Positions 36,703-45,180 of a stretch of DNA of 64,000 bases are shown in pieces. Positions within the stretch are counted from its first letter, which is position 1; each line of letters opens with the position of its first letter. The stretch spans positions 1,280,501-1,344,500 of the forward strand of contig NZ_CP137636.1 in assembly GCF_036670015.1 (NCBI RefSeq). Reading direction: 5' to 3'. The translations under genes and the position numbers were made by a program. The notes under the pieces are model-generated. The model made no database searches. It saw nothing but the letters and a program-made list of their open reading frames with translations, and had not been told where the DNA came from. Source of the stretch: Niallia sp. XMNu-256. Lineage in GTDB: Bacteria > Bacillota > Bacilli > Bacillales > Cytobacillaceae.

Positions 36703-37373
36703 TATGAGGTGACTCCTTTTTTCATTTTTATATAAGGGCGAAGTAAATAACTTGCCACTTTTAATGGGTTAATGGTTTTAGTTTGGAATAACTTTTCTCC
36801 CCAGTACCCTTGAAGGGATCGTATAATACGGTCAATTCCTTCATTTGATAGCTGTTCCATTGCTCTCCTTAACACAAGCGAGTTTTCATAACTTTGGCGC
36901 AGCGGTTCCATTAATTCTTCATATTTTCCTAAATCACACAGATCATAGGCGGCATAGACTCCACTTAATAGGGCAGTATATTGACCAAATCCCATAAAAG
37001 GCATCATACTTCCAAAACAATTTCCTACATAAAACGTATTTCCAATTCGAGCAGAACGACAAATTCCAATAGGATAGTTTGTAATTTGAAATCCGTCCGT
37101 GATTGGCAAATCTTGTTTCAATTTATTACGAACCTTTTTATAAAAAATATCCCATAAGTCATTAATCGATCGGTTGTTATCGGGGTTGTCTGGAATGGCT
37201 ATGGAAATATTTGCTTCTTTTTCTGAAAAGGGAATTAAAAAGCCATATCCATCTGGAGCGATATCATAATTGATCCAACTCATGACCGTATATCGATCAA
37301 AATGTCCTTTCACTGTCGACCCTTTTATGGAAACGGTTAAATCTTCCCTGAAATTTGTAACCATTTTTTCCAA
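36702..37373 (-). pseudogene. Geranylgeranyl-reductase-like FAD oxidoreductase, 5'-truncated
   Basis: A 223-residue C-terminal piece of a FAD-dependent reductase of the geranylgeranyl reductase/FixC-like family: VMSWINYDIAPDGYGFLIPF, GICRSARIGNTFYVGNCFGSMMPFMGFG (FAD-binding GD-like segment) and the helical tail. Full-length relatives are near 380 aa and begin with a GxGxxG dinucleotide fold, which is absent. Upstream DNA offers no continuation in any frame. It is probably non-functional although the remaining frame is open. Confidence 0.75.
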
Positions 37374-37786
37374 TTATGTGGGAGTGGAAGGTTCATTCAT
37401 TCATTCATTCGATAGAGGATAGAGAACGTTTTATTTTCGAATGTAACTACTTACATTTAATGAAAACCAATTTAAGTATAGGGAATCAAAGCCAAAGGCA
37501 AGTTTTTAATAATAATAATCTCCTTAGTATTTGGGAACATCTCCATATGCTAAGGAGATTTTTTTGTTTGGATTGGATAGAGGGTCAACATAAGACAGTA
37601 TTAAGAGGAGCGTGAATAACTATGTTTGACTAACTTTTGAAACCTACAGAGAGAAAATTATATAGCTTTTGAAGCTAGTTTAAGTTTTACTTATTCTAAA
37701 TAAAGACAACTTAAATCGAACAATATGAGTGGTGAAAAGATAGCAAGAAAGCAATTTTTACTGCTCGAAAAAAATAAAAAAAGAAA
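37374..37786. other. Intergenic region with an orphan terminator
   Basis: About 410 bases without a supported gene. A 79-codon plus-strand frame at 37376-37615 lacks a ribosome site and runs through the hairpin at 37515. See the terminator entry and the small-RNA note. Confidence 0.45.
37515..37566 (+). terminator. Orphan rho-independent terminator
   Basis: Perfect arms AATCTCCTTAG and CTAAGGAGATT, loop of about 23 bases, then a run of seven T. No plus-strand gene precedes it within the 140-base gap; it could end a small RNA. Confidence 0.8.
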
Positions 37787-37812
37787 TGAACGATCTGGCA
37801 GTTTCAAACGTC
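37787..37812 (+). promoter_or_regulatory. SigY-type autoregulatory promoter
   Basis: -35 TGAACG (37787-37792) and -10 CGTC (37809-37812) with a 16-base spacer, matching the published Bacillus subtilis SigY consensus (TGAACG...CGTC). It lies 31 bases before sigY, so the operon is expected to be autoregulated. Confidence 0.85.
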
Positions 37813-37843
37813 TAATAATTAATCGGATAGAAAGGGGGAGCGT

Positions 37844-38368
37844 ATGGAACATGAGCAAGATAGGATCTTAGTTGAAAAAGCACGATCCGGAGATCAAGAT
37901 GCATTCACTGTGCTTTTCGAGAGCTATTATTCATTCTTATATAAATATTTGTTAAAACTCACTCTTGATGAGGAAGTGAGTGCAGATCTTGCCCAAGACA
38001 CGATGTTCAAGTGCTATACGAATCTTTCCTCTTTTAAAGGAGAAGGAAAGTTTTCGACTTGGATGATTTCAATTTCAACAAGGTTGTATTTGGATTTTCT
38101 TCGCAAGAAAAAACGTGAAAAGAATTGGCTAGGTCAGTTCAAACAGACCCTTTCTCGTCAGCTATCTTGGCAAGCGAATGCAAAAGGGATGGAATGGAGC
38201 GATGCGTTAGCAGATTTTAACCAATTGGAGGTTGAAGTGAGAGTCCCGATTCTTTTACATCATTATTACGGGTATTCGTATGAAGAAGTCGGACAAATGA
38301 TGGGGATTCGTCCAGGTACAGTCAAGTCAAGGGTTCATAATGGGTTAAAACGATTACGAAAGGGGTGA
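37844..38368 (+). CDS. sigY: ECF RNA polymerase sigma factor SigY
   Basis: A 174-residue extracytoplasmic-function sigma factor. Region 2 spans about 20-95 (DLAQDTMFKCYTNLSSFKGE, STWMISISTRLYLDFLRKKK); region 4 is about 125-172 (YSYEEVGQMMGIRPGTVKSR). The operon order sigY-yxlC-yxlD-yxlE-yxlF-yxlG and the SigY-type promoter make the identification firm. In B. subtilis SigY is held by YxlC/YxlD-type membrane proteins and is induced by nitrogen starvation. Start behind GAAAGGGGGAG. Confidence 0.94.
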   Translation: MEHEQDRILVEKARSGDQDAFTVLFESYYSFLYKYLLKLTLDEEVSADLAQDTMFKCYTNLSSFKGEGKFSTWMISISTRLYLDFLRKKKREKNWLGQFKQTLSRQLSWQANAKGMEWSDALADFNQLEVEVRVPILLHHYYGYSYEEVGQMMGIRPGTVKSRVHNGLKRLRKG

Positions 38369-38372
38369 GTTG

Positions 38373-38699
38373 ATGAAGAAAGGTGAAGAACAAACTCCAA
38401 TTCAGAAGTTACAACAGGATTGGAAGCAGCTTGATGAATTAGCTGGGAATCCGTCAATTTCAGCGATCGAAATGAAACGGCAGATCGCTGAATACAAGGA
38501 GAAACAGAAGAAACGACTTTATAAAGAATTAATGATTTTTTACGTAACAGCACTCTGTATTTTAGGATTTTTCATCACTAGTTTTTTGAGAGCTCCTGGC
38601 CTTTTTATTGCGATTGAAATACTCGCAATGATTATAGGGCCAATTGTCTATTATATTTTGGTAAAAAGAAAGAAGAAGGAAAGGAATATTCTCGGATGA
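38373..38699 (+). CDS. yxlC: SigY anti-sigma factor YxlC
   Basis: A 108-residue membrane protein. The cytoplasmic N-terminal half (about 1-50, rich in E/K/Q with IQKLQQDWKQLDELAGNPSI) would bind SigY, followed by two helices (about 52-73 and 77-98) and a basic tail. In B. subtilis YxlC, with YxlD, negatively controls SigY. ATG at 38373 follows AAGGGGTGA; sigY and yxlC are 4 bases apart, and yxlC overlaps yxlD by ATGA. Confidence 0.9.
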   Translation: MKKGEEQTPIQKLQQDWKQLDELAGNPSISAIEMKRQIAEYKEKQKKRLYKELMIFYVTALCILGFFITSFLRAPGLFIAIEILAMIIGPIVYYILVKRKKKERNILG

Positions 38700-38911
38700 A
38701 AACTTGGGAACTTTACTTAATTCCAGTTCTTGTTGTGATCTTACTTGTTCAAAGTACGCTGCTGTTTATTGATGCGAAAAAGAAAAACGGGTTTGCATGG
38801 TTTTGGGGGCTTTGGGGATTGATTCAATTTCCAATGCCAACTTTGTTTTATCTCTTATTTGTCATTTTACCTTATAAAAGAAAACAGAAACATCATGAAA
38901 CGGGGGAATAA
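38696..38911 (+). CDS. yxlD: SigY-operon membrane protein YxlD
   Basis: A 71-residue protein with two helices (about 4-24 and 32-58), of the PLDc_N/YxlE-like class: FWGLWGLIQFPMPTLFYLLF. In B. subtilis it is required with YxlC to keep SigY inactive. It overlaps yxlC by four bases and precedes yxlE by two. Confidence 0.9.
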   Translation: MKTWELYLIPVLVVILLVQSTLLFIDAKKKNGFAWFWGLWGLIQFPMPTLFYLLFVILPYKRKQKHHETGE

Positions 38912-38913
38912 AT

Positions 38914-39114
38914 ATGAACACAATCGTTGATGTAAATTGGGCGCTTGTCGCACCACCTTTGGTTTTGCAACTTATTCTAATGATCTTTGCGCTTGTGAAC
39001 TGTGTAAAACAAGAGGAGACGAAGGGACCGAAATGGATGTGGTTTGTTATCATCATCTTCGTGAATATTGTGGGGCCGGTCATTTACTTTCTATTCGGTC
39101 GAAAAAAAAGTTAA
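38914..39114 (+). CDS. yxlE: SigY-operon membrane protein YxlE (PLDc N-terminal domain)
   Basis: A 66-residue protein with two helices and the PLDc_N motif CVKQEETKGPKWMWFVIII followed by NIVGPVIYFLFGRK. It is a partner in the YxlD-YxlE-YxlF-YxlG membrane complex. The ATG has GGGGGAATA upstream. Confidence 0.9.
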   Translation: MNTIVDVNWALVAPPLVLQLILMIFALVNCVKQEETKGPKWMWFVIIIFVNIVGPVIYFLFGRKKS

Positions 39115-39127
39115 GGGGGGAAGGAAC

Positions 39128-40018
39128 ATGCTCGTAACCGTCAAAAATTTATCAAAGAAATATAAAAGGCATACCGCCGTCCATCCACTTTCCTTCTCAA
39201 TTCGAAAGGGGCGTTGCATCGCCTTGCTTGGTCCGAACGGCGCTGGGAAAACAACGACCTTGCAAATTCTCGCAGGGTTGTTGACACCGACGACAGGAAA
39301 AATTGAGTTTGCAGAAAACAAGCAAAAAGATGTGCGGTCAAGGATTGGTTTTCTTCCGCAACACCCTTCATTTTTCAACTGGATGACCGCAGCGGAGTTT
39401 CTTCAATTTGCTGGAGAATTGTCCCAAGTTCCAAAAAAAAATTTGACCGTTCGGATGGAAGAGATACTGGCATTTGTTCAACTTGAGGAAGTAAAAAACA
39501 AGAACATCGGTGGGTTTTCAGGAGGGATGAAGCAGCGGTTAGGGCTTGCGCAGGCATTGTTGCATGAACCGGAATTGCTTATTCTTGATGAACCAGTTTC
39601 AGCTCTTGATCCGACTGGCAGAAGAGATGTGCTCCAGTTAATACAGCGACTAAAAAGCGAGATGACCATTCTGTTTTCAACACATATTTTACATGATGCT
39701 GAGCAAGTGTGTGAGGATATCCTCATGCTGAAAGATGGAAGCTTAAAATGGGATGGGACGTTAGAGGCTTTAAAAAAAGAATATAATTCGCTCACCATTA
39801 AGCTGCAAACAAGAGAGCCGTTAGAAGGGGCGCTCGAACAGTTGGGTTTTATTCGAAAGGTCGAGTATTTTGATCCTTGCACGGCTAAGATTGGGATGGA
39901 TTTAGCTTATTCTAATCAATTAATTGAGACAGTTTTGCAGCAACAGCGAACGCTAAGTCATTTTGAAGTTTTGCAAGATTCATTGGAAGACGTATATATG
40001 AAGGTGATGGAGCGATGA
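39128..40018 (+). CDS. yxlF: ABC transporter ATP-binding protein YxlF
   Basis: ATPase of the SigY-operon ABC exporter (296 aa). Walker A GPNGAGKTT at about 37-45, signature FSGGMKQRLGLAQA, Walker B LLILDEPVSALDP and a C-terminal regulatory tail. ATG at 39128 follows AGGGGGGAAGG; a longer frame from 39068 is inside yxlE. Its stop overlaps the permease start by four bases. It is probably protective against an antimicrobial or toxic peptide, as proposed for Bacillus subtilis SigY, though the substrate is not known. Confidence 0.93.
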   Translation: MLVTVKNLSKKYKRHTAVHPLSFSIRKGRCIALLGPNGAGKTTTLQILAGLLTPTTGKIEFAENKQKDVRSRIGFLPQHPSFFNWMTAAEFLQFAGELSQVPKKNLTVRMEEILAFVQLEEVKNKNIGGFSGGMKQRLGLAQALLHEPELLILDEPVSALDPTGRRDVLQLIQRLKSEMTILFSTHILHDAEQVCEDILMLKDGSLKWDGTLEALKKEYNSLTIKLQTREPLEGALEQLGFIRKVEYFDPCTAKIGMDLAYSNQLIETVLQQQRTLSHFEVLQDSLEDVYMKVMER

Positions 40019-40791
40019 GAATTTTTATGGTTTTATTTAAAAAAGAAATGATGGATAGCGTGCGCAGTGGGAAATGGATATGGCTGCCAATCGTGCTCAT
40101 GGTGATTGGCATTTCGCAACCACTGACAAGCTATTATATGCCGCAAATTCTTGAGATGGCGGGAAATCTTCCTGAAGGAGCTGTTATTGATATCCCAATG
40201 CCGTCGGGAGCGGAAGTGTTAATGGGGACGTTGTCTCAATATGGAACCATTGGAACATTATTGTTCGTTCTGGCGTTGATGAATGTAATTTCCCAAGAGC
40301 GACAATTCGGTTCATTATCATTTGTGATGATGAGGCCTGTGAGTGCAACACAGTATATGGCAAGTAAATATGTGGCACAGCTTTGCATTTTGCTTGTCGC
40401 ATTGACAGCAAGTTACCTCTTAACTTGGTATTATACAAATATCTTATTTGATCAGGTGCCATGGACCCTGATGCTCGCAAGCTTAGCTGTTTATAGTCTT
40501 TGGCTTGTTTTCCTTACTGCGGTTACACTTTTTTTGGGAACTCTGTTACGGAATAGTGGAGGAATTGCAGGAGCCAGTGTGATGTTTTTAGCTGCTATGA
40601 GTCTTCTTACAACTTTATTGCCGAAATATATGGAATGGAATCCAGCTAATTTGCGCGCAGAAGCTTCAATTATTTTATTAGAGGGAGAATGGCAACGATC
40701 GACATCTCTTCTATCCATCAGTACCTTGGCCTTATCGTTCCTATTTTTTGGATTAGCAGTGTATGCCTTTAGAAAGCTTGAAAGGTTTTGA
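40015..40791 (+). CDS. yxlG: ABC-2 type permease YxlG
   Basis: A 258-residue membrane subunit with six helices; the motifs NVISQERQFGSLSFVMMRPV and FLGTLLRNSGGIAGASVMF are those of NosY-like ABC-2 permeases. It is the last gene of the operon. ATGA overlap with yxlF. A hairpin is not obvious after it; an IS3 remnant begins about 35 bases on. Confidence 0.92.
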   Translation: MRIFMVLFKKEMMDSVRSGKWIWLPIVLMVIGISQPLTSYYMPQILEMAGNLPEGAVIDIPMPSGAEVLMGTLSQYGTIGTLLFVLALMNVISQERQFGSLSFVMMRPVSATQYMASKYVAQLCILLVALTASYLLTWYYTNILFDQVPWTLMLASLAVYSLWLVFLTAVTLFLGTLLRNSGGIAGASVMFLAAMSLLTTLLPKYMEWNPANLRAEASIILLEGEWQRSTSLLSISTLALSFLFFGLAVYAFRKLERF

Positions 40792-40826
40792 TACATCGGT
40801 TTCTGTGTTTCACCAATTATTACTAT

Positions 40827-41463
40827 TTATTTAAAAATGGAAAGTATTATTCGGGTGGTCACTGTGGAAGAACCTAATAAATGAACACCGTAAAAATTCG
40901 AAAAAATTGCTACTTTTTTGTGGTTCACAAGCATTCCTTTGGAAGTAAAATATTTAGCAATTCGTTTGGCTCCGTATGTACCTTTATGAAGAGTAAAAGC
41001 CCTTTTTATCTTAGTTAGTAATTTACCGTCTTCAACGGATGCTTGTGATTTTGGTCTTTTAAGATAGGCATAATAACCACTTTTAGAGATTCCAAATATG
41101 GGACAAAGAAGGCCTACTAAATAAATCTTCCCCAAGTACGAAATAGCTTCAAATTTCGTGCTTATTCGTTCTCCTTGAGAAAGGCCTGGAATTTTTTTAA
41201 TATCTCATTATCCAATTCTACTTCCTTTTGCTTTTTTCTAAATCTCTAACCTTTTGACTACCTTTTTTCGATTGGGGGATTATGAGCGGAATGATTTTTA
41301 AAGCCGTTTTGTCCCTTTTCTTTCTATGCAATAACCCAACGATTAACAGTATCGCGATGTAGATTTAAACTGTCCGCCTTCTTTCTAACTGATTTCTTAC
41401 CATCTAAAATCTGACGTACAGCCTCCCACTTAACTTCGACACTTGCTTCCTTTTTGCCATTCT
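40827..41463 (-). pseudogene. IS3-family (IS150-like) transposase remnant, orfA and 5' part of orfB
   Basis: Reading the minus strand from 41463, orfA begins MAKRKQVSK in one frame, while the next frame gives VEVKWEAVRQILDGKKSVRK and LNLHRDTVNRWVIA, an IS3-type helix-turn-helix, then a stop. Further frames give EELDNEILKKFQAFLKEN. OrfB starts near 41135 as FGISKSGYYAYLKRPKSQAS and GTYGAKRIAKYFTSKGMLVNHKKV (HTH_21 domain), then breaks off at a repeat B copy. The DDE catalytic domain is absent. Several frameshifts; inactive. Confidence 0.85.
40850..40868 (-). repeat. Palindromic repeat B, degenerate copy 2, at the IS3 breakpoint
   Basis: ATTCGGGTGGTCACTGTGG, matching one arm of the Wadjet terminator palindrome, lies where the transposase similarity ends. 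Confidence 0.55.
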
Positions 41464-41527
41464 AGTTTTGCCCCTGAAATGTAGATATGTCGTATTTTCA
41501 TCTATACTATATATCCCTTATAAGGGG

Positions 41528-41550
41528 CAACTACTGTGATTTGTCGAAAA
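41528..41550 (+). repeat. Short repeat C, copy 2
   Basis: CAACTACTGTGATTTGTCGA resembles copies at 27690 and 52866. The rest of 41464-41717 is AT-rich leader of the MFS gene. Confidence 0.5.
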
Positions 41551-41717
41551 AGATTGAAAGTTATTTTTATTTTACATATAATTAACGGATAAAAATTAAT
41601 TTGATGTGATTATTATCGGTTCGTGAGTATTTTGATTATTTGGAAACGAAACGAGAAGAGGGGGATGAGACGGTTACTCAAATTAAGAACTTAATTTTAA
41701 ACAAGGGGGTTATAAAC

Positions 41718-43091
41718 ATGCAAAAGATCCATCCAATGAATATCATTAATGAAAGTCGTTTTCATTCCTTTCATATGATTCTCGTATTCTGGCTGTTTGT
41801 AATTATTGCTTTTGATGGGTACGATGTTGTTATTTATGGAGCGGTCGTTCCATCACTTATACAGGAATGGGGGATATCTGGGGTAACAGCAGGTGCAATT
41901 GGAAGTTATACAGTCATTGGAACAGCGACTGGAGCGGTTGTTTTTGGTATTCTCTCAGACAAGATCGGTCGTAAGAAGATTATCATATTCACCACTTTTT
42001 TATTTAGTTTTTTCACATTTATATCTGGTTTCGCGGATGGCCCTGTTCTATTTACGATATTTCGTGTAATTGCGGGGATCGGTCTTGGAGGGGTTATGCC
42101 GAATGTAATTGCTCTAGCAACCGAATTTTCTCCTAAGCGTATCCGTACGGCAATTGTATCTTTCATTTTTTGTGGATATTCCGTGGGAGCCATGGCTGCT
42201 GCCCTTACAGGTCGCTCTTTAATCACGACGGTTGGTTGGGAATCTGTGTTTTGGCTTGCAGGAATTCCAATTTTATTTATTCCTTTTTTAATAAAGAGTC
42301 TTCCAGAGTCGATCGACTTTTTACTACAGAAAGGAAAGTTAGAGGAAACGAGAAAGACACTTGGTAGAATTGATTCACACCTAAACCAATCATCTGAAGT
42401 TCAGTTTGTGAAACCAGCTGTTAGAGAAGCAGGCTCGCCTGTTGTTAAGCTTTTCGGGGACAAGCGAGGAATTAGTACGCTTATGTTCTGGATTTCTTGC
42501 TTTAGTGCTTTCGTCTTAATCTATTCCATGAATACATGGTTACCTTCTCTTATGATGGAAGTCGGTTATGATCTAAGTTCAAGTCTTGCTTTAACAGCAG
42601 TCACACAATTGGGGGCGATTGTAGGTACAATCATCTTTGGTCCAATAGTGGATAAGATTGGATTTAAAAAAGTGCTTGTTCCTTTATTCTTTAGCGGGGC
42701 TATTGCTTTATCCTTAATTGGCTTCTCGAAAAATATCTTTATTGTTATTGCGCTCCTTTCCGTTGTTGGTGCTGCATCAGTGGGATTACAAAATTTATCG
42801 AATGCGTTCGTTTCACAATATTATCCAGGCAATATGCGTTCAACAGCGATTGGGAGTACGATGGCATTTGGACGTTTGGGCGGAATTGTGGCCCCAATAT
42901 TTGTAGGGATTTTACTATCATTAAGTCTCGCGCCACAGTATAATTTCGCCGCGATTGCAAGTGCTGCCGTTCTTGGTGGTGTGGCAATCCTATTTGTACA
43001 AGATAAATATGCGTATTTTAATGAGAATGAGCTAGAACTACAAGGAAAAGTGGTTTCAAACCCAAAAGGAGAAGTGATCGTGGTAGAGTAG
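41718..43091 (+). CDS. MFS aromatic acid:H+ symporter
   Basis: A 457-residue transporter with twelve helices of the AAHS subgroup (PcaK/BenK/MhpT-like): DGYDVVIYGAVVPSL in TM1, GILSDKIGRKKIIIF in the first loop, GIGLGGVMPNVIALATEFSP in TM4. It should take up an aromatic acid by proton symport. ATG at 41718 follows AAGGGGGTT; the open frame from 41640 has no start signal. It is convergent with the FAD monooxygenase gene, which probably acts on its substrate. Confidence 0.92.
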   Translation: MQKIHPMNIINESRFHSFHMILVFWLFVIIAFDGYDVVIYGAVVPSLIQEWGISGVTAGAIGSYTVIGTATGAVVFGILSDKIGRKKIIIFTTFLFSFFTFISGFADGPVLFTIFRVIAGIGLGGVMPNVIALATEFSPKRIRTAIVSFIFCGYSVGAMAAALTGRSLITTVGWESVFWLAGIPILFIPFLIKSLPESIDFLLQKGKLEETRKTLGRIDSHLNQSSEVQFVKPAVREAGSPVVKLFGDKRGISTLMFWISCFSAFVLIYSMNTWLPSLMMEVGYDLSSSLALTAVTQLGAIVGTIIFGPIVDKIGFKKVLVPLFFSGAIALSLIGFSKNIFIVIALLSVVGAASVGLQNLSNAFVSQYYPGNMRSTAIGSTMAFGRLGGIVAPIFVGILLSLSLAPQYNFAAIASAAVLGGVAILFVQDKYAYFNENELELQGKVVSNPKGEVIVVE

Positions 43092-43180
43092 CAAAATATG
43101 AAATGAACAAACCTGGGAAAGTTGTCCGGGATTTGTTTGTTTGAGGAAGTATTTAGCTTGCTCAATTGCCAATCATAACA

Positions 43181-43215
43181 AAAAACCCCCCATTCATTGA
43201 AAGTGGGGGGTTTTT
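43181..43215. terminator. Bidirectional terminator between the symporter and Dabb genes
   Basis: 12-bp arms AAAAACCCCCCA and TGGGGGGTTTTT, 11-base loop. Confidence 0.9.
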
Positions 43216-43233
43216 GCGATCTATTTTAAGATA

Positions 43234-43527
43234 TTAAAATTTAAAATCAACAACAATGATGTCTTCTACACCAAGTTCTTGCAAGTGTTGTTTAATTTCT
43301 ATATGTTTTGGATGGGAGTCATAGTTTTCAAGCGCGATTTGATTTTCAAAACGAACGGTGAGTCCAATCTCGTAACCTTTGCTTCGATTGGAAAAGTCCC
43401 GTCCTTGCTGAATATCAATGATCCCTGGAATAAAATCTTTTAAAGCCATCGTTCTTTCAATGAGTCCATTGAGCTGTTCATCTGATAGTTGATTTTTAAA
43501 TTTGATTAAGACGATATGTTCAATCAT
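43234..43527 (-). CDS. Dabb family (stress-responsive A/B barrel) protein
   Basis: A 97-residue ferredoxin-like dimeric barrel: MIEHIVLIKFKNQLSDEQLN, GIIDIQQGRDFSNRSKGYEI, YDSHPKHIEIKQHL. Members accompany aromatic-degradation enzymes and may act as small cyclases or decarboxylases. It follows the FAD monooxygenase by 12 bases in the same operon, so it may handle that enzyme's product (inference). Confidence 0.92.
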   Translation of the reverse strand: MIEHIVLIKFKNQLSDEQLNGLIERTMALKDFIPGIIDIQQGRDFSNRSKGYEIGLTVRFENQIALENYDSHPKHIEIKQHLQELGVEDIIVVDFKF

Positions 43528-43539
43528 TTACGGCCGTAC

Positions 43540-44790
43540 CTACTTTCTGTTTAATGTTTGGCGGTCAAAACCGGCAATTTTTTTATATTTGTTTGCAATA
43601 TCCTCTAACTCTTGTTGAGTGATAACATCGTGTAAATGGTTAAAGCCATTTGGTGCACGATCTTCGACAATTTGCATGACACTTTCCGGTCCATTTTGTC
43701 GGTTGCTCATTACGATTGAGGCTGTTGGCTCCATTCTTGCATCAGCATAGGCTTTTAAAGCAAGATCAACCGTAGGCTGCGATTCAAATGCTTGTCCAAG
43801 TGCATCCGCATCCAAGATGGCTTGTGAGGCTCCATTTGAACCGATCGGGTACATAGGGTGGGCTGCATCACCTAATAAAGTGACTCTTCCGAATGTCCAC
43901 CGTGGAAGTGGGTCACGGTCAACCATAGGAAATTCATAAACGGTTTCGGTTTCTTCAATTAATTTTGGAACATTTAACCAGCCGAAATCCCAATTGGAGA
44001 AAGCAGGTGCAAAAACTTCTTTATCCACTTTCCGGTTCCAATCACTGCGAGGAGGAACATCGCCTTGTACGGAAAGTTCCGCAATCCAGTTAACTAAGGA
44101 ACGGCCTTTTGCAGCAGTCTCCGGACAAACAGGGTAAGCCACAAATTTTTGATCTTGGAACCCAGACATAATCATTGATTTTCCTGTCAAAAATGGAGTA
44201 GATTCAGTGATCCCACGCCATAAAATCCTACCGCTAAACTTCGGAAGCCCTTCATTTGGATAAAAATGTTTCCGAACGACGGAATGAATTCCGTCTGCTG
44301 CGATGAGGAAATCCCCACGGTATGTGCCAACGATTTCTCCAGTCTTTTTATTTTCAAAGGTGGCTTCAACCCCGTCATCAAATGTTTGAAATGATTTTAG
44401 ATGATGGCCAGTAACAATCATGTTTTCACCGAGTTGTTCTTTTACAGCGTCTAACAAAATCATGTGCAGACGGCCACGGTGAATGGAATATTGTGGCCAT
44501 TTATAACCAGCATCTAAACCTCTTGGTTCATGCCATATTTGTTGACCAAATTTGTTATAGTAATTTAATTCAGCCGTAGGGATACCTTGTCTCTTAAGCT
44601 CGTCTTTTAATCCCAGCTCAGTTAAAATTCGTACAGCATGTGGAAGTAAATTAATACCTACCCCTAAAGCCTTTATATTTTCTACACTTTCGAATACACG
44701 CACTGATACGCCAACGTGGTGAAGTTTAAGGGCGGTAACGAGTCCGCCGATACCACCACCGACAATAATCGCCTTATTTTCTTTTGTCAA
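43540..44790 (-). CDS. FAD-dependent aromatic monooxygenase (PhzS/salicylate-hydroxylase-like)
   Basis: Class A flavoprotein hydroxylase (about 416 aa) using NAD(P)H and O2. GxGxxG in AIIVGGGIGGLVTALKLHHV at the N-terminus, DG motif in FLIAADGIHSVVRKHF and GD motif in VTLLGDAAHPMYPIGSNGAS. TTG at 44788-44790 has GGGGGAG six bases upstream; an ATG at 44805 is in frame but its only candidate site is poor. The symporter nearby suggests a benzoate/salicylate-like substrate, which is not certain. Confidence 0.9.
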   Translation of the reverse strand: MTKENKAIIVGGGIGGLVTALKLHHVGVSVRVFESVENIKALGVGINLLPHAVRILTELGLKDELKRQGIPTAELNYYNKFGQQIWHEPRGLDAGYKWPQYSIHRGRLHMILLDAVKEQLGENMIVTGHHLKSFQTFDDGVEATFENKKTGEIVGTYRGDFLIAADGIHSVVRKHFYPNEGLPKFSGRILWRGITESTPFLTGKSMIMSGFQDQKFVAYPVCPETAAKGRSLVNWIAELSVQGDVPPRSDWNRKVDKEVFAPAFSNWDFGWLNVPKLIEETETVYEFPMVDRDPLPRWTFGRVTLLGDAAHPMYPIGSNGASQAILDADALGQAFESQPTVDLALKAYADARMEPTASIVMSNRQNGPESVMQIVEDRAPNGFNHLHDVITQQELEDIANKYKKIAGFDRQTLNRK

Positions 44791-45088
44791 TTGTTTCTCC
44801 CCCATACCATTATCTAAAAATAGTTGTTTATATATCTTTTAATTTTAGCATTACTTTTGCAGCAAATAAACATGGATAACCTCCCTAAGATAAATAATTC
44901 TTTATTTTTGATAAATTTTATCAAATTTCGGATGTGCGTGCCCACTCTAACTAGGTATTAGAAATGTACCTTAGGAAGAGCCCATTTGAATAAGAATAAA
45001 GAACGATTTAGTAGTAGTTGGGAAGGACGTGTGGCGTTATTATTCAGCTATTGCTGCTGAGGTAAAAGATGCTGATTTTTTTCTGGTT
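44791..45088. other. Intergenic region between the monooxygenase and cupredoxin genes
   Basis: About 300 AT-rich bases; no gene or clear operator. A GTCACAGCGAC copy of repeat B is at its right end. Confidence 0.4.
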
Positions 45089-45116
45089 CGTTCGGGGCGT
45101 CACAGCGACGACCCGT
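45089..45116 (+). repeat. Palindromic repeat B, copy 3
   Basis: CGTTCGGGGCGTCACAGCG then ACGACCCG, an imperfect version of the palindrome, 65 bases before the cupredoxin gene. Confidence 0.65.
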
Positions 45117-45180
45117 AACTTTTTGTTTGGATAATATTTGTAAATTAGCAGAAAATAGGGCAGAGAAAGGAGGGATGGGA

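Noticed and set aside
37376..37615. 79-codon plus-strand ORF before sigY
   Set aside because: No ribosome site; runs through the orphan terminator hairpin.
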